Below, in pieces: positions 7,285 through 15,993 of a stretch of 64,000 nucleotides of DNA. The stretch spans positions 62,001 through 126,000 of the forward strand of contig JAUIFH010000003.1 in the NCBI GenBank assembly GCA_030429495.1. The letters are read 5' to 3'. The notes under the pieces were generated by a model. It was not told the DNA's origin. It did no database searches and saw nothing but the letters and a program-made list of their open reading frames with translations. This DNA comes from Alphaproteobacteria bacterium. GTDB taxonomy: Bacteria; Pseudomonadota; Alphaproteobacteria; Rhodobacterales; Rhodobacteraceae. Each line of letters opens with the position of its first letter. The stretch's first letter is position 1. Made by a program: the position numbers and the translations under genes.

Positions 7285-9966
7285 ATGGCCAAGAAAATGC
7301 TCATCGATGCCACCCACGCGGAAGAGACCCGCGTCGTGGTGGTCGACGGAAACAAGGTCGAGGAATTCGACTTCGAGACCGTCAACAAACGCCAGCTTGC
7401 CGGCAATATCTATCTAGCCAAGGTCACGCGGGTCGAACCCTCGCTTCAGGCCGCTTTCGTCGATTACGGTGGAAACCGCCACGGGTTCCTCGCGTTCTCG
7501 GAAATTCATCCCGACTACTACCAGATTCCGGTCGCTGACCGTCAGGCGCTTCTTGAAGAAGAACGTGCCTATGCGGAGGCGCTTGAAGCCGAGGACAACG
7601 GTGGTGGCGGCCGGTCGCGTCGCCGTGGCCGTGGGTCCAAGGCGGAAAGGGCGCGGCGCGACGACGCGGTGACGACAAGCGACGACATTCCCGGAATGTC
7701 CGTTGTCGATCTCGACGACGAGGAAGAAGCCACCGTCGCCGCAGAAACCGCTGATGCCGCTTCGGAAGCGGCTCCGCAAGAAGAAGGCGCGGCCGAAGCC
7801 GTAACCGAGGCCACGGCAGAGGCCGAGGAACCCTACGTCGCGGCCGACCACGCCTCCGACACCGACGAGGATATCGAATCCGTCGCCGAAGAGGATGTGA
7901 CCGAGGAAATCCGCCAGCCGAGGAAGCCGCGCCCGCGCAAGTACAAGATTCAGGAAGTGATCAAGGTCCGGCAGATCATGCTGGTCCAGGTGGTCAAGGA
8001 AGAACGCGGCAACAAGGGCGCCGCGCTCACCACCTATCTCTCGCTCGCGGGCCGCTACTGCGTCCTGATGCCGAACACGGCGCGCGGCGGCGGCATCAGC
8101 CGCAAGATCACCAACGCTGCCGACCGCAAGAAGCTGAAGGAAATCGCGGGCGAGATCGAGGTCCCCGATGGCGCCGGCCTCATCATCCGCACCGCCGGAA
8201 GCCAGCGCACGAAGGCCGAGATCAAGCGCGACTATGAATACCTCATGCGGCTGTGGGAACAGATCCGCGACCTGACGATGAAGTCGATCGCGCCCGCGCC
8301 GATCTACGAAGAGGGCGACCTGATCAAGCGGACGATCCGCGACCTTTACAACAAGGATATCGACGAGGTTCTGGTCGAGGGCGCGGACGGCTACCGTGCG
8401 GCCAAGGACTTCATGAAGATGATCATGCCGTCCCACGCCAAGAACGTGAAGCACTACCACGAAGGCCTGCCCCTGTTCGCCCGCTATCAGGTCGAAAGCT
8501 ACCTCGCGGCGATGTTCAACCCGACGGTGCAGCTCAAGTCCGGCGGCTATATCGTTATCGGCGTGACCGAGGCGCTGGTGGCCATCGACGTGAACTCCGG
8601 CCGGGCGACCAAGGAAGGCTCGATCGAGGACACGGCGCTCAAGACCAACCTTGAGGCGGCCGAGGAAGTGGCGCGGCAACTGCGCCTGCGCGACCTCGCG
8701 GGTCTCATCGTCATCGACTTCATCGACATGGAGGAGCGCAAGAACAACGCTGCCGTCGAGAAGCGCCTGAAGGACAAGCTCAAGACCGACCGCGCCCGCA
8801 TTCAGGTCGGCCGCATCTCGGGCTTCGGTCTGTTGGAGATGAGCCGTCAGCGCCTGCGCCCCGGCATGCTCGAAGCCACGACGGCCCCTTGTCCGCACTG
8901 CCACGGCACCGGCATCATTCGTTCCGATGACAGCCTTGCCCTGCAGATACTGCGGCAGATGGAGGAGGAAGGAACACGCAAGCGGTCGCGCGAGGTCTGC
9001 CTGCGCGCCCCGGTCGCGGTCATCAACTTCCTGATAAACAACAAGCGCGAGCATCTTGCCCAGATCGAGGCGCGCTACGGCATGTCGATCCGGCTTGAGG
9101 CCGATCCGGCGATGATCAGCCCAGATTTCTCGATCGACAAGTTCAAGACCGCCACCCGGGTCGTGCCGGAACCCTCGCCGGTGGTTTCCGTGGATGCGCT
9201 CAGGCTGGCCGACGCGGAGATCGAGGAGGAAGAAGAGGACATCGTCGCCGAGGCGGAGGAGGACGAAGCCCCGACCACCGCATCGGCGGAGGGTGAGGGC
9301 GAACCGAACCGCAAGAAGAAGCGCCGGCGCCGGCGGCGGCGCAAGGGCGGCAGCGGCGCTGACGCGGCACAGGCTGCCGAGGCCGGGGACGCCGATGCAA
9401 CGACTGAGGATGCGGCGAATGACGGCACGGCCGAGGGTGGCCAACCCGAACCGGCTGAGGTCGACGCTGCCGATGCTCCGAAACCCGCCCGGTCCCGCAG
9501 CCGGTCGCGTGGCCGCAAGAAATCCGATGCCGAGGTGAAGATCGACGCGGAAGTGACTGAAAAGGAATCGGAAGCCGCGGTAGAAAGCGCCCCGCCAGAG
9601 GAAGCCGCGCCGGAGGAGAAGCCTGCGCCGAAGCGCCGGGCGTCGCGTGCGAAGGCGGCACCCAAGACTGACGCCGCAGATGCGGAAGCAGAAGCGGAAG
9701 CGCCAAAGCCGAAACGGACACGGAGCCGCAAGAAGGCCGAACCCGCCGCCGACAATGCTGAACCGGCGGTGACGGAAGCCGCCCCCGAACCGGCGCCTGC
9801 GCCAGTAGCCGCCGCCCCTGTTCCGATGCCGGACCCGGCCCCCGCGGCAGCCGGCGCCAGCTTCGACGCTGATCCTGAAACACCGGCCGTCGCGGCCGAA
9901 CCGGCACCGGCGGAGGAAGCGGACAACCGCCCCAAGCGTCGGGGCTGGTGGTCGCTCGGCCGCTAG
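7285..9966 (+). CDS. rne: Ribonuclease E
   Basis: This 893-residue endoribonuclease is the core of RNA decay and rRNA/tRNA processing. The start at 7285 gives the family N-terminus MAKKMLIDATHAEETRVVVV; the track start adds seven residues. An S1 domain (about residues 36-250) is interrupted by a roughly 130-residue acidic Ala/Glu-rich insert. The RNase H-like and DNase I-like catalytic parts follow, with the metal-binding aspartates in VAIDVNSGR and LIVIDFIDM and the Zn-link CPHCHGTG. The C-terminal third is a low-complexity tail with arginine-rich (KKKRRRRRRRKGG) and Pro/Ala/Glu stretches, the usual scaffold region. A strong terminator follows. Confidence 0.96.
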   Translation: MAKKMLIDATHAEETRVVVVDGNKVEEFDFETVNKRQLAGNIYLAKVTRVEPSLQAAFVDYGGNRHGFLAFSEIHPDYYQIPVADRQALLEEERAYAEALEAEDNGGGGRSRRRGRGSKAERARRDDAVTTSDDIPGMSVVDLDDEEEATVAAETADAASEAAPQEEGAAEAVTEATAEAEEPYVAADHASDTDEDIESVAEEDVTEEIRQPRKPRPRKYKIQEVIKVRQIMLVQVVKEERGNKGAALTTYLSLAGRYCVLMPNTARGGGISRKITNAADRKKLKEIAGEIEVPDGAGLIIRTAGSQRTKAEIKRDYEYLMRLWEQIRDLTMKSIAPAPIYEEGDLIKRTIRDLYNKDIDEVLVEGADGYRAAKDFMKMIMPSHAKNVKHYHEGLPLFARYQVESYLAAMFNPTVQLKSGGYIVIGVTEALVAIDVNSGRATKEGSIEDTALKTNLEAAEEVARQLRLRDLAGLIVIDFIDMEERKNNAAVEKRLKDKLKTDRARIQVGRISGFGLLEMSRQRLRPGMLEATTAPCPHCHGTGIIRSDDSLALQILRQMEEEGTRKRSREVCLRAPVAVINFLINNKREHLAQIEARYGMSIRLEADPAMISPDFSIDKFKTATRVVPEPSPVVSVDALRLADAEIEEEEEDIVAEAEEDEAPTTASAEGEGEPNRKKKRRRRRRRKGGSGADAAQAAEAGDADATTEDAANDGTAEGGQPEPAEVDAADAPKPARSRSRSRGRKKSDAEVKIDAEVTEKESEAAVESAPPEEAAPEEKPAPKRRASRAKAAPKTDAADAEAEAEAPKPKRTRSRKKAEPAADNAEPAVTEAAPEPAPAPVAAAPVPMPDPAPAAAGASFDADPETPAVAAEPAPAEEADNRPKRRGWWSLGR

Positions 9967-9986
9967 GCCGGATCGAAGGACAACCG

Positions 9987-10020
9987 ACGGCCGGCCAGCA
10001 GTGGCCGGCCGTTTTTCTTT
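9987..10020 (+). terminator. Rho-independent terminator of rne
   Basis: CGGCCGGCCA / TGGCCGGCCG with a GCAG loop forms a perfect 10-bp stem, directly followed by TTTTTCTTT. It lies 21 bases after the rne stop and is the clearest intrinsic terminator in the window. Confidence 0.92.
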
Positions 10021-10103
10021 GGGAAGCCGTGGCCACCATCTTGTGACGCCGCGTGACACGACGCCCCCGTGACGCCGCCCCGGGCTTGCGGTAAGGGAGA
10101 ACA

Positions 10104-10856
10104 ATGTTCGAGACAGGCATCATGGACGGAGGTTTCGCACTGGCGGCGCTCATCGCGCTTCTCGCCGGCGTGCTGTCGTTCCTGAGCCCCTGCGTTCTGC
10201 CGATCGTGCCGCCCTACCTTGCCTATATGGGCGGGATCAGCATGGGCGAGATGCAAAGCCCGGCTGCGGGGCGGCGCCGGACACTCACCGCCGCCGCGTT
10301 CTTCGTTCTGGGCCTGTCGACCGTTTTCCTGTTCCTTGGATTCACGGCCTCGGCCTTCGGGCGGTTCTTCCTGCAGAATCAGGACTGGTTCGCCACCGCC
10401 GCCGGGGTCGTCGTGATGATCTTCGGCGCGCATTTCCTTGGTATCTACCGGATCGCCTTTCTCGACCGTGAGGCGCGGATGGATGCGGGCGACCGCGGCG
10501 GATCGGCGCTTGGCGCCTACGTGCTCGGGCTGGCTTTCGCTTTTGGCTGGACGCCGTGCATCGGTCCGCAACTCGGCATGATCCTGTCGCTCGCGGCACA
10601 GGATGCGTCGATCGCAAGGGGAACGGGATTGCTCGCCGTCTATGCGATCGGCCTTGGCATCCCCTTCCTGCTGGTAGCGGCCTTCTTCCCCCGGCTGACC
10701 GGGGCCATGGCCTTCCTAAAGCGCCACATGGAGCGGATCGAACGCATCATGGGCCTGCTGCTATGGACGATCGGCCTCTTGATGCTCACCGGCGGGTTCA
10801 GCCAGTTCTCCTACTGGCTGCTGGAGACCTTCCCGGCGCTGGCCACGCTCGGGTAA
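10104..10856 (+). CDS. ccdA: Cytochrome c biogenesis / thiol-reductant exporter CcdA
   Basis: This 250-residue inner-membrane protein of the DsbD/CcdA family has about six transmembrane helices. The two redox cysteines are in conserved contexts: LSPCVLPIVPPYLAYMGG in the first helix and GWTPCIGPQLGMIL in the fourth. CcdA carries reducing equivalents from cytosolic thioredoxin to periplasmic thiols for haem attachment to cytochrome c and for disulfide repair. An AAGGGAG ribosome-binding site precedes the ATG. Its stop faces the first ASST-like gene 9 bases away (convergent). Since that protein probably carries a structural disulfide, the adjacency is worth noting but may be chance. Confidence 0.93.
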   Translation: MFETGIMDGGFALAALIALLAGVLSFLSPCVLPIVPPYLAYMGGISMGEMQSPAAGRRRTLTAAAFFVLGLSTVFLFLGFTASAFGRFFLQNQDWFATAAGVVVMIFGAHFLGIYRIAFLDREARMDAGDRGGSALGAYVLGLAFAFGWTPCIGPQLGMILSLAAQDASIARGTGLLAVYAIGLGIPFLLVAAFFPRLTGAMAFLKRHMERIERIMGLLLWTIGLLMLTGGFSQFSYWLLETFPALATLG

Positions 10857-10865
10857 CGCCCGGCC

Positions 10866-12218
10866 TCAACCGCTGCAGGGGGTCTTGGCGAGTGCGGAAA
10901 GCGCAGCATCGCCCTCATCCACTGTCATGTAGCGGCTCCATCCCATCCGGTAAGCGAGCCCATCCGACGCCTTGTTGATGAACTCGGCGACCGTGTCGCC
11001 GTCGCGGGTGACGATGAGCAACCGTCCGGAATTCTCCTCTTCCGCCATGAGCAGGTCGCCGGGCAGGACGGTGAACAGCCCCTCAAACAGGGTCTTGACG
11101 TCATTGCTCTCCATCGCGCGCGCCCAGGGGTTCGAAATCTCGTCCGTCGCGAAATCGTAGACCGTGATCTGGTTGGTGTTATGAACACGCGGCTTGGTGC
11201 CGCGGTCATAGGCCTTGTTGTTGAAGATCGCGATCCGGTGGTCGTCGAGAATGTCGACATCGTGCTGCGCAAGCCATGGCCCCTGCCGCATCCAGACGAT
11301 TTCGTCCGTCGCGGGCCGATAGAGCATCACCATGGACATGTGCCGGAAGCTGAGGAACAGGTCACCCTTCTTCCAATGGGGGCCGTCCTCAAGCACCGGC
11401 TGAACGTCGTTAAGGTGGATCGGGTCGTTCTGGTAACCACCGGCGGTGAAGAGCGCATATTCCATACCGTGTCGCAGCAGGATCCGGGTGGCCGACTTCT
11501 TGGAGATCACGTTGCCCTTGGCATCGACATGCACGATCGCGTTGTCGAGGAAATTCGGTCCTGCGCGCATGATCTCGGACGGTTCGAAATAGCCCGGCAG
11601 CCAGAAGCCGCCGGCGCCGTCGGGTTCGGTAGAATGGTGGACCACTTCCTCGGTCTGCCCCCAAAGCTCACCGCCGCAGGCATCGACCGAGAACAGGAAG
11701 GTGTCATGGTCCTTGATGATCAGCTCGCCACCGGATGTCAGGTATGGGTGAATGACGCGGTAGCGTTTGTTGTTCCAGTTTGTGTACTCGACGATCCTGG
11801 AGTCGCGGTTCGTCACTTCGGCCAGCAGCGCCTCGGCATCGGGCCGCCATTCATGGCGAACCGTTCCGTCCGACAGGTCGACCAGTTCGACGACGTGCCG
11901 CGACGCGTTCCCGTCATAACGCGAGAGGAGCAGGTAGCCTTCGGCTCGCGTGGCTCCCGGAAATGTCCAGCCAGCAGGGCGGTTGTCAAACCGATCGGGC
12001 ACGAAGGCCATCATTGCCCTGTTCCCCTTGAAGAGGTCCTTCACCGTGTCCGGAATCTTGGCAACGTTCAACGCGACTTCGGATAGCGGGCCGAAGCGGT
12101 TTCCATTTCGCGTGCCGTCCAGAACCGCCGCGCCGAAGGCGACCAACACGAGAAGGCCGATCGGCATCAGCAGCAACACCACCCAGAGTTCGATGCGTTT
12201 GAAAAGAAAGCGTTTCAT
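10866..12218 (-). CDS. Membrane-anchored arylsulfotransferase (ASST)-like protein 1
   Basis: This 450-residue protein has one N-terminal membrane helix (about 11-33) and a large predicted periplasmic beta-propeller. It carries candidate ASST active-site motifs in order: HHSTEPDGAGGFW, HLND (an H-x-N pair), GDLFLSFRH and QHDVDILDDHRIAIF. Known ASST enzymes move sulfuryl groups between aryl sulfates and phenols through a sulfated histidine, without PAPS. Only two cysteines occur, Cys181 (VDACGGELW) and Cys448 three residues from the end, suggesting a disulfide. It is followed downstream only by convergent ccdA, and the close paralogue ASST-like 2 lies immediately upstream in tandem. The acceptor is unknown; a non-catalytic role is possible. 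Confidence 0.8.
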   Translation of the reverse strand: MKRFLFKRIELWVVLLLMPIGLLVLVAFGAAVLDGTRNGNRFGPLSEVALNVAKIPDTVKDLFKGNRAMMAFVPDRFDNRPAGWTFPGATRAEGYLLLSRYDGNASRHVVELVDLSDGTVRHEWRPDAEALLAEVTNRDSRIVEYTNWNNKRYRVIHPYLTSGGELIIKDHDTFLFSVDACGGELWGQTEEVVHHSTEPDGAGGFWLPGYFEPSEIMRAGPNFLDNAIVHVDAKGNVISKKSATRILLRHGMEYALFTAGGYQNDPIHLNDVQPVLEDGPHWKKGDLFLSFRHMSMVMLYRPATDEIVWMRQGPWLAQHDVDILDDHRIAIFNNKAYDRGTKPRVHNTNQITVYDFATDEISNPWARAMESNDVKTLFEGLFTVLPGDLLMAEEENSGRLLIVTRDGDTVAEFINKASDGLAYRMGWSRYMTVDEGDAALSALAKTPCSG

Positions 12219-12283
12219 CTTCTCGACTGATTACCCTGTTCCACTATGTGTTAACATACGACGATTGCGGGCGGATGTCGCCG

Positions 12284-13639
12284 TCAGGTTGGGTCGTTGC
12301 ACGTGATTCCAGACAGCTTGGCCAGCGCGTCATCGCCGGCTGCTTGGGAAAGATAACGACTCCAGCCAAGGCGGTAGGGCCGCCCGTCAGAGGCCTTGTT
12401 GATATACTCTGCACGGAGCGATCCGTCCGGTGCGAAGAACACTATCCGCCCAAAACCCTCCTCTTCCACGAACAATCCGCCGTCCGGCAGTATTGTCATC
12501 AGTCCTTCGAGGGGTGTCTTCACGTCCGCCGCTTCCATCGAATCGGCCCAGGGCCAGGATACTTCGCCGGTGGCGAAATCGTAGACCGCGATCTGGTTCG
12601 TTCCGTCGACCCGCCCGCCGGTGCCGCGGTTGTATGCGTTGTTGTCGAAGACGGCGATGCGGTGATCGTCGAGGATATCGACATCGTGCTGCGACATCCA
12701 AGGGCCCTGTTTTTTCCAGACGATCTCGTCGGTCGAAGGTCGGTAGAGCATGATCATCGACAACCGGCGGATGCTCAGGAAAAGGTCGCCCTTCTTCCAG
12801 TAGGGCCCATCCGCCAACACCGGCTGAATGTCGTTGAGATGGAGCGGATCCTCGAGCGAATGCCCTTGTGGGAACACCAGATGTTCCAGCCCGTTGTCGA
12901 TGAACAGGGCGGTGAGAGAGCGCTTAGAAAGAACATGGCCCTTGGCGTCGATCCGGGTCAATGCGTCCTCGAAGAAATTGGTCTGGACGCGGTCGATGGT
13001 CTGGGGGAATTCCAGTGACGGAACCCAGAAGCCGCCATTGCCATCACGCTCCGTCGAATGGTGGAAGTACACGGATTTCTGCACCCAGTTCCTGTTGCCA
13101 CAGGCATCAATGCCCATAAGGACCGAGTAATGATCCTTGATCAGGATTTCTCCATCGTCGTTCAGGATCGGATGGATTGCCCTGTAGCGGCTCGTTTTCC
13201 AGTTGGTCGCGCCCGTCAGTTCCTTCCCGCCGGGCGGCGGCGGCAAGAGGCTGTCGGCGTCCGGTGCCCATTCATGGCGAACTACGCCGTCTGACAGCGA
13301 AACAAGTTCGATGACATGGCGCAGCCGATCGCCGTCGTAGCGGCTGAGAAGCAAGTATCCGGCAAGCGGCTTGTCGCCAGTGAAACGCCATCCCGCTGGC
13401 CGGCCCGAAAACCGTTTCGGAGCAATCGCCACCATCGCGTTTGTGTCGTGGAACAGGTCTTTGACGGTTGAGGGAATCTCGGCAATACTGCGCGCCGCCC
13501 CGGATATCGGACCGAATAGCCTGGTGCCGCGTTCGGCATCCAAAACTGCGGCGCCGAATCCGATCATGCCGAGCAGGCCGACCAGGAAAACGAGCAGGAC
13601 GACCCAGAATTCCACTTTTGCAAACAACAGCTTTTGCAT
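12284..13639 (-). CDS. Membrane-anchored arylsulfotransferase (ASST)-like protein 2
   Basis: A 451-residue paralogue of the preceding protein, in tandem and 65 bases upstream of it. I start it at 13639 (MQKLLFAKVEFWVV), which aligns with the N-terminus of protein 1; the track start adds 25 Cys/Arg-rich residues without parallel. The same elements recur: a membrane helix at 10-32, HHSTERDGNGGFW, HLNDIQPV, GDLFLSIRR and QHDVDILDDHRIAVF. The only two cysteines are Cys180 (IDACGNRNW) and Cys447, the same 267-residue spacing as protein 1. Tandem duplication is the obvious origin. The substrate is unknown, but the neighbouring sugar-nucleotide genes point to a glycan or its lipid carrier. Confidence 0.8.
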   Translation of the reverse strand: MQKLLFAKVEFWVVLLVFLVGLLGMIGFGAAVLDAERGTRLFGPISGAARSIAEIPSTVKDLFHDTNAMVAIAPKRFSGRPAGWRFTGDKPLAGYLLLSRYDGDRLRHVIELVSLSDGVVRHEWAPDADSLLPPPPGGKELTGATNWKTSRYRAIHPILNDDGEILIKDHYSVLMGIDACGNRNWVQKSVYFHHSTERDGNGGFWVPSLEFPQTIDRVQTNFFEDALTRIDAKGHVLSKRSLTALFIDNGLEHLVFPQGHSLEDPLHLNDIQPVLADGPYWKKGDLFLSIRRLSMIMLYRPSTDEIVWKKQGPWMSQHDVDILDDHRIAVFDNNAYNRGTGGRVDGTNQIAVYDFATGEVSWPWADSMEAADVKTPLEGLMTILPDGGLFVEEEGFGRIVFFAPDGSLRAEYINKASDGRPYRLGWSRYLSQAAGDDALAKLSGITCNDPT

Positions 13640-13957
13640 CAAAACACCGGAATTCGGACCATTTTGCGCGCAGCTTCGACAGTAGCAGTGCCGTCGCAGC
13701 CTGCAAAGACGCAATCCGGGCGGCTTTGCGAGGCCTGTGTTAGAAACTGTGACCGGTAGGCGCGATTCGCGTAATGCGGGAATTCCTGCGTTTTTGCTGC
13801 ACTTCCGGCGTGCTAGTTTTTCGCGGACGCGCCATTTGCGCGCCGCAGCGGCCGTGGTGGCCGGTGTGAGGAAGGGTATTTGAGCATGACGGCAGGAGAT
13901 TGGCCGACAGCAGCCATGCCGGGCGTGAGCGCACTTGCGCCGTCGGGTCTGCCGGAT
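13640..13957. other. Intergenic region upstream of ASST-like 2
   Basis: These 318 bases lie between two minus-strand genes and presumably hold the ASST-like 2 promoter. Base composition is a little less GC-rich than in the neighbouring genes. The small minus-strand ORF at 13740-13934 has no recognisable features and I do not call it. Confidence 0.45.
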
Positions 13958-14995
13958 TCAGTCCGTCGTGGTCCAGCGCAGATCACCGTCAAGCCGACCG
14001 TCACGGACATGCCCGCGCAGGACGTTCAGCCGGATGAAGCGGGAATCGCGCACCGCCGCCTCGCCGAAGTCGATGCGGCGCACCTGATCGGCCAGTTCGT
14101 TCACCGCCTCGGTGAAATCCTTCCGCGGCTGATGATCGGGAGCGAGCGCGGCGAAGCGCGAGAAGTCGACGCGGTAGGAGCGGTTGTCCGGCGCGGCATT
14201 GGTGTTGATGTCGACCGCGATGCCGCCGAGCACGGCGCCTACATCCTTGGCGAGTTGCCCGATCTGCCACGTCCAGTCGGCGGAGCCGACATTGACCTCG
14301 ACCAGATCGTCGCCGTCGCGCCTCGCCGCCCATTCGATCGCGCGAGCCATATCCTCGACGTGGATCAACGGGCGCCAGGGGCTGCCGTCGGAAAGGACCT
14401 CGATCCGGCCGGTGCGGAGCGCGGTCGCGACGAAATCGTTCAGCACGAGGTCGAGGCGGAGCATCGGGCTTGCGCCGCAGGCCGTGGCGAAGCGCAGGCT
14501 CGTCACCATGAAACCGTCCCCGGCGATGTCGCGCAGCCCCACTTCGGTCGCGACCTTGGAGCGGGCATAGGCCGTCAGCGGGTTGAGCGTATCGGTTTCC
14601 TTGCGCAGGCTGTCGGAGCCCGCACCGTACATCGAACACGAGCTTGCGAAGACGAAGCGCCGCACACCGGCTTCGCGCGCGACCCGGGCTGCGGACAGAA
14701 CGGCGGCGGAGTTGATATCGGCGGTCGCGGTCTCGAACTCCTTGCCGATCGGGTCGTTGGATACGGCGGCAAGTGCCACGACGGCGTCCATCCCGGCGAA
14801 ATCAGCGGCCGAGAGGTCGCGCACATCGGCGCTGCGCTGGCTCGTGAAGGCGGCGTCGGGGAAGGCCACGGCCTCCGATCCGGCGAACCAGTTGGCGTCG
14901 ATGCCATGCACCTCCACCGAGGGCAGAACGCGGGCGAAATGGCCTGCCACGACGGGGCCGATATAGCCGCGATGTCCGATGAGCATGATCTTCAT
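13958..14995 (-). CDS. NAD-dependent epimerase/dehydratase (sugar-nucleotide type)
   Basis: This 345-residue extended SDR starts at 14995, where MKIMLIGHRGYIG gives the Rossmann glycine motif directly; the track start adds 24 residues. The catalytic elements are the serine cluster SSCSMYG and the Y-x-x-x-K motif YARSK. RPLIHVEDMA is the usual substrate-domain signature. It probably acts on a nucleotide-activated hexose. It is divergent from the cytidylyltransferase gene (227 bases apart, with the promoters between), so it most likely supplies a 4,6-dehydratase, epimerase or reductase step for the same sugar. No gene here is an unambiguous CDP-glucose 4,6-dehydratase (RfbG), and this protein may fill that role. 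Confidence 0.82.
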   Translation of the reverse strand: MKIMLIGHRGYIGPVVAGHFARVLPSVEVHGIDANWFAGSEAVAFPDAAFTSQRSADVRDLSAADFAGMDAVVALAAVSNDPIGKEFETATADINSAAVLSAARVAREAGVRRFVFASSCSMYGAGSDSLRKETDTLNPLTAYARSKVATEVGLRDIAGDGFMVTSLRFATACGASPMLRLDLVLNDFVATALRTGRIEVLSDGSPWRPLIHVEDMARAIEWAARRDGDDLVEVNVGSADWTWQIGQLAKDVGAVLGGIAVDINTNAAPDNRSYRVDFSRFAALAPDHQPRKDFTEAVNELADQVRRIDFGEAAVRDSRFIRLNVLRGHVRDGRLDGDLRWTTTD

Positions 14996-15222
14996 GGCTA
15001 TGCGTTCCTTCCCGCCGGGGCTTTGTGCGGCCGCCCCGTTGCGGGGCGCGCGGCCGCTTTCCGCCATAGCTGTAGCGAAGCGGAGACCGTTGTGCTACCC
15101 CGCAGATGGGTAGAAAATCGTGGTGACGGCCGGGTTTGGTGGATCCGGGCCGCGAGGGATGCGGAGGCGCCTGCACGATCCGCAGGACACACCGGTCCCG
15201 AAGGTGGGAAGGAGATCGGGAT

Positions 15223-15993
15223 ATGAAGTGTGTCATCCTCGCCGGGGGCCTTGGCACCCGGCTGGCCGAGGAAACCGTGCGAATTCCCAAGCCGATGGTC
15301 GAAATCGGTGGCCGGCCGATCCTTTGGCACATCATGAAGATCTATGCCGCCCACGGCATCACCGACTTCATCATCTGCTGCGGCTACAAGGGCTACGTCA
15401 TCAAGGAGTATTTCGCGAACTACTACCTGCATGGCTCGGACGTGACCTTCGACCTCAGGAAAGGCGCGGCCGAGATCGTCAACAACCAGACCGAGCCGTG
15501 GCGGGTAACCCTGATCGACACCGGCCAGGACAGCATGACGGGCGGTCGTCTGCGCCGCGTGATGCCTTATCTGCGCGATGAGGAAGCGTTCTGCATGACC
15601 TATGGCGACGGCGTGGGCAATATCGACGTGACCAGCCTTGTCGCCTTCCACAAGGCGCATGGGCGTATGGCCACGGTGACGGCGGTCCCGCCGGCGGCCC
15701 GTTTCGGGCGGCTCGATATCGACGCGGGGCAGGTCACGGAGTTCTCCGAAAAGCCCGCCGGCGACGGCGGCGTCATCAATGGCGGGTTTTTCGTTCTGTC
15801 ACCGAAGGTGGAGCGGTATCTCGAAGATGACGCGACCATCTGGGAACGGGCCCCGCTGGCCTCGCTTGCAAGCGACGGCGAGTTGATGGCCTATGAGCAT
15901 CGCGGCTTCTGGCAGCCGATGGACACGATCCGTGAACGCCAGGAACTTGAGGCGCATTGGGCCACGGGAGACGCACCATGGAAGACGTGGTGA
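15223..15993 (+). CDS. rfbF: Glucose-1-phosphate cytidylyltransferase
   Basis: This 256-residue nucleotidyltransferase makes CDP-glucose from CTP and glucose-1-phosphate, the entry to CDP-deoxysugar and branched-sugar pathways. The start at 15223 follows an AAGGAG site and opens with MKCVILAGGLGTRLAEET, the NTP-binding signature. IPKPMVEIGGRPILWHIMK and GYKGYVIKEYFANYY are highly characteristic of RfbF. The metal-binding TYGDGVGNID and the NGGFFVL motif are intact. It heads an operon of tightly overlapping genes running to ASST-like 3. Confidence 0.93.
   Translation: MKCVILAGGLGTRLAEETVRIPKPMVEIGGRPILWHIMKIYAAHGITDFIICCGYKGYVIKEYFANYYLHGSDVTFDLRKGAAEIVNNQTEPWRVTLIDTGQDSMTGGRLRRVMPYLRDEEAFCMTYGDGVGNIDVTSLVAFHKAHGRMATVTAVPPAARFGRLDIDAGQVTEFSEKPAGDGGVINGGFFVLSPKVERYLEDDATIWERAPLASLASDGELMAYEHRGFWQPMDTIRERQELEAHWATGDAPWKTW

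Noticed and set aside
7414-10104. 896-residue minus-strand ORF opposite rne
   Set aside because: It mirrors the rne codons and is Arg/Gly/His-rich without any domain. It is a GC-rich shadow of an unmistakable gene.
13880-15226. 448-residue plus-strand ORF opposite the epimerase
   Set aside because: The minus strand encodes an intact extended SDR with all motifs; the plus frame is a shadow.
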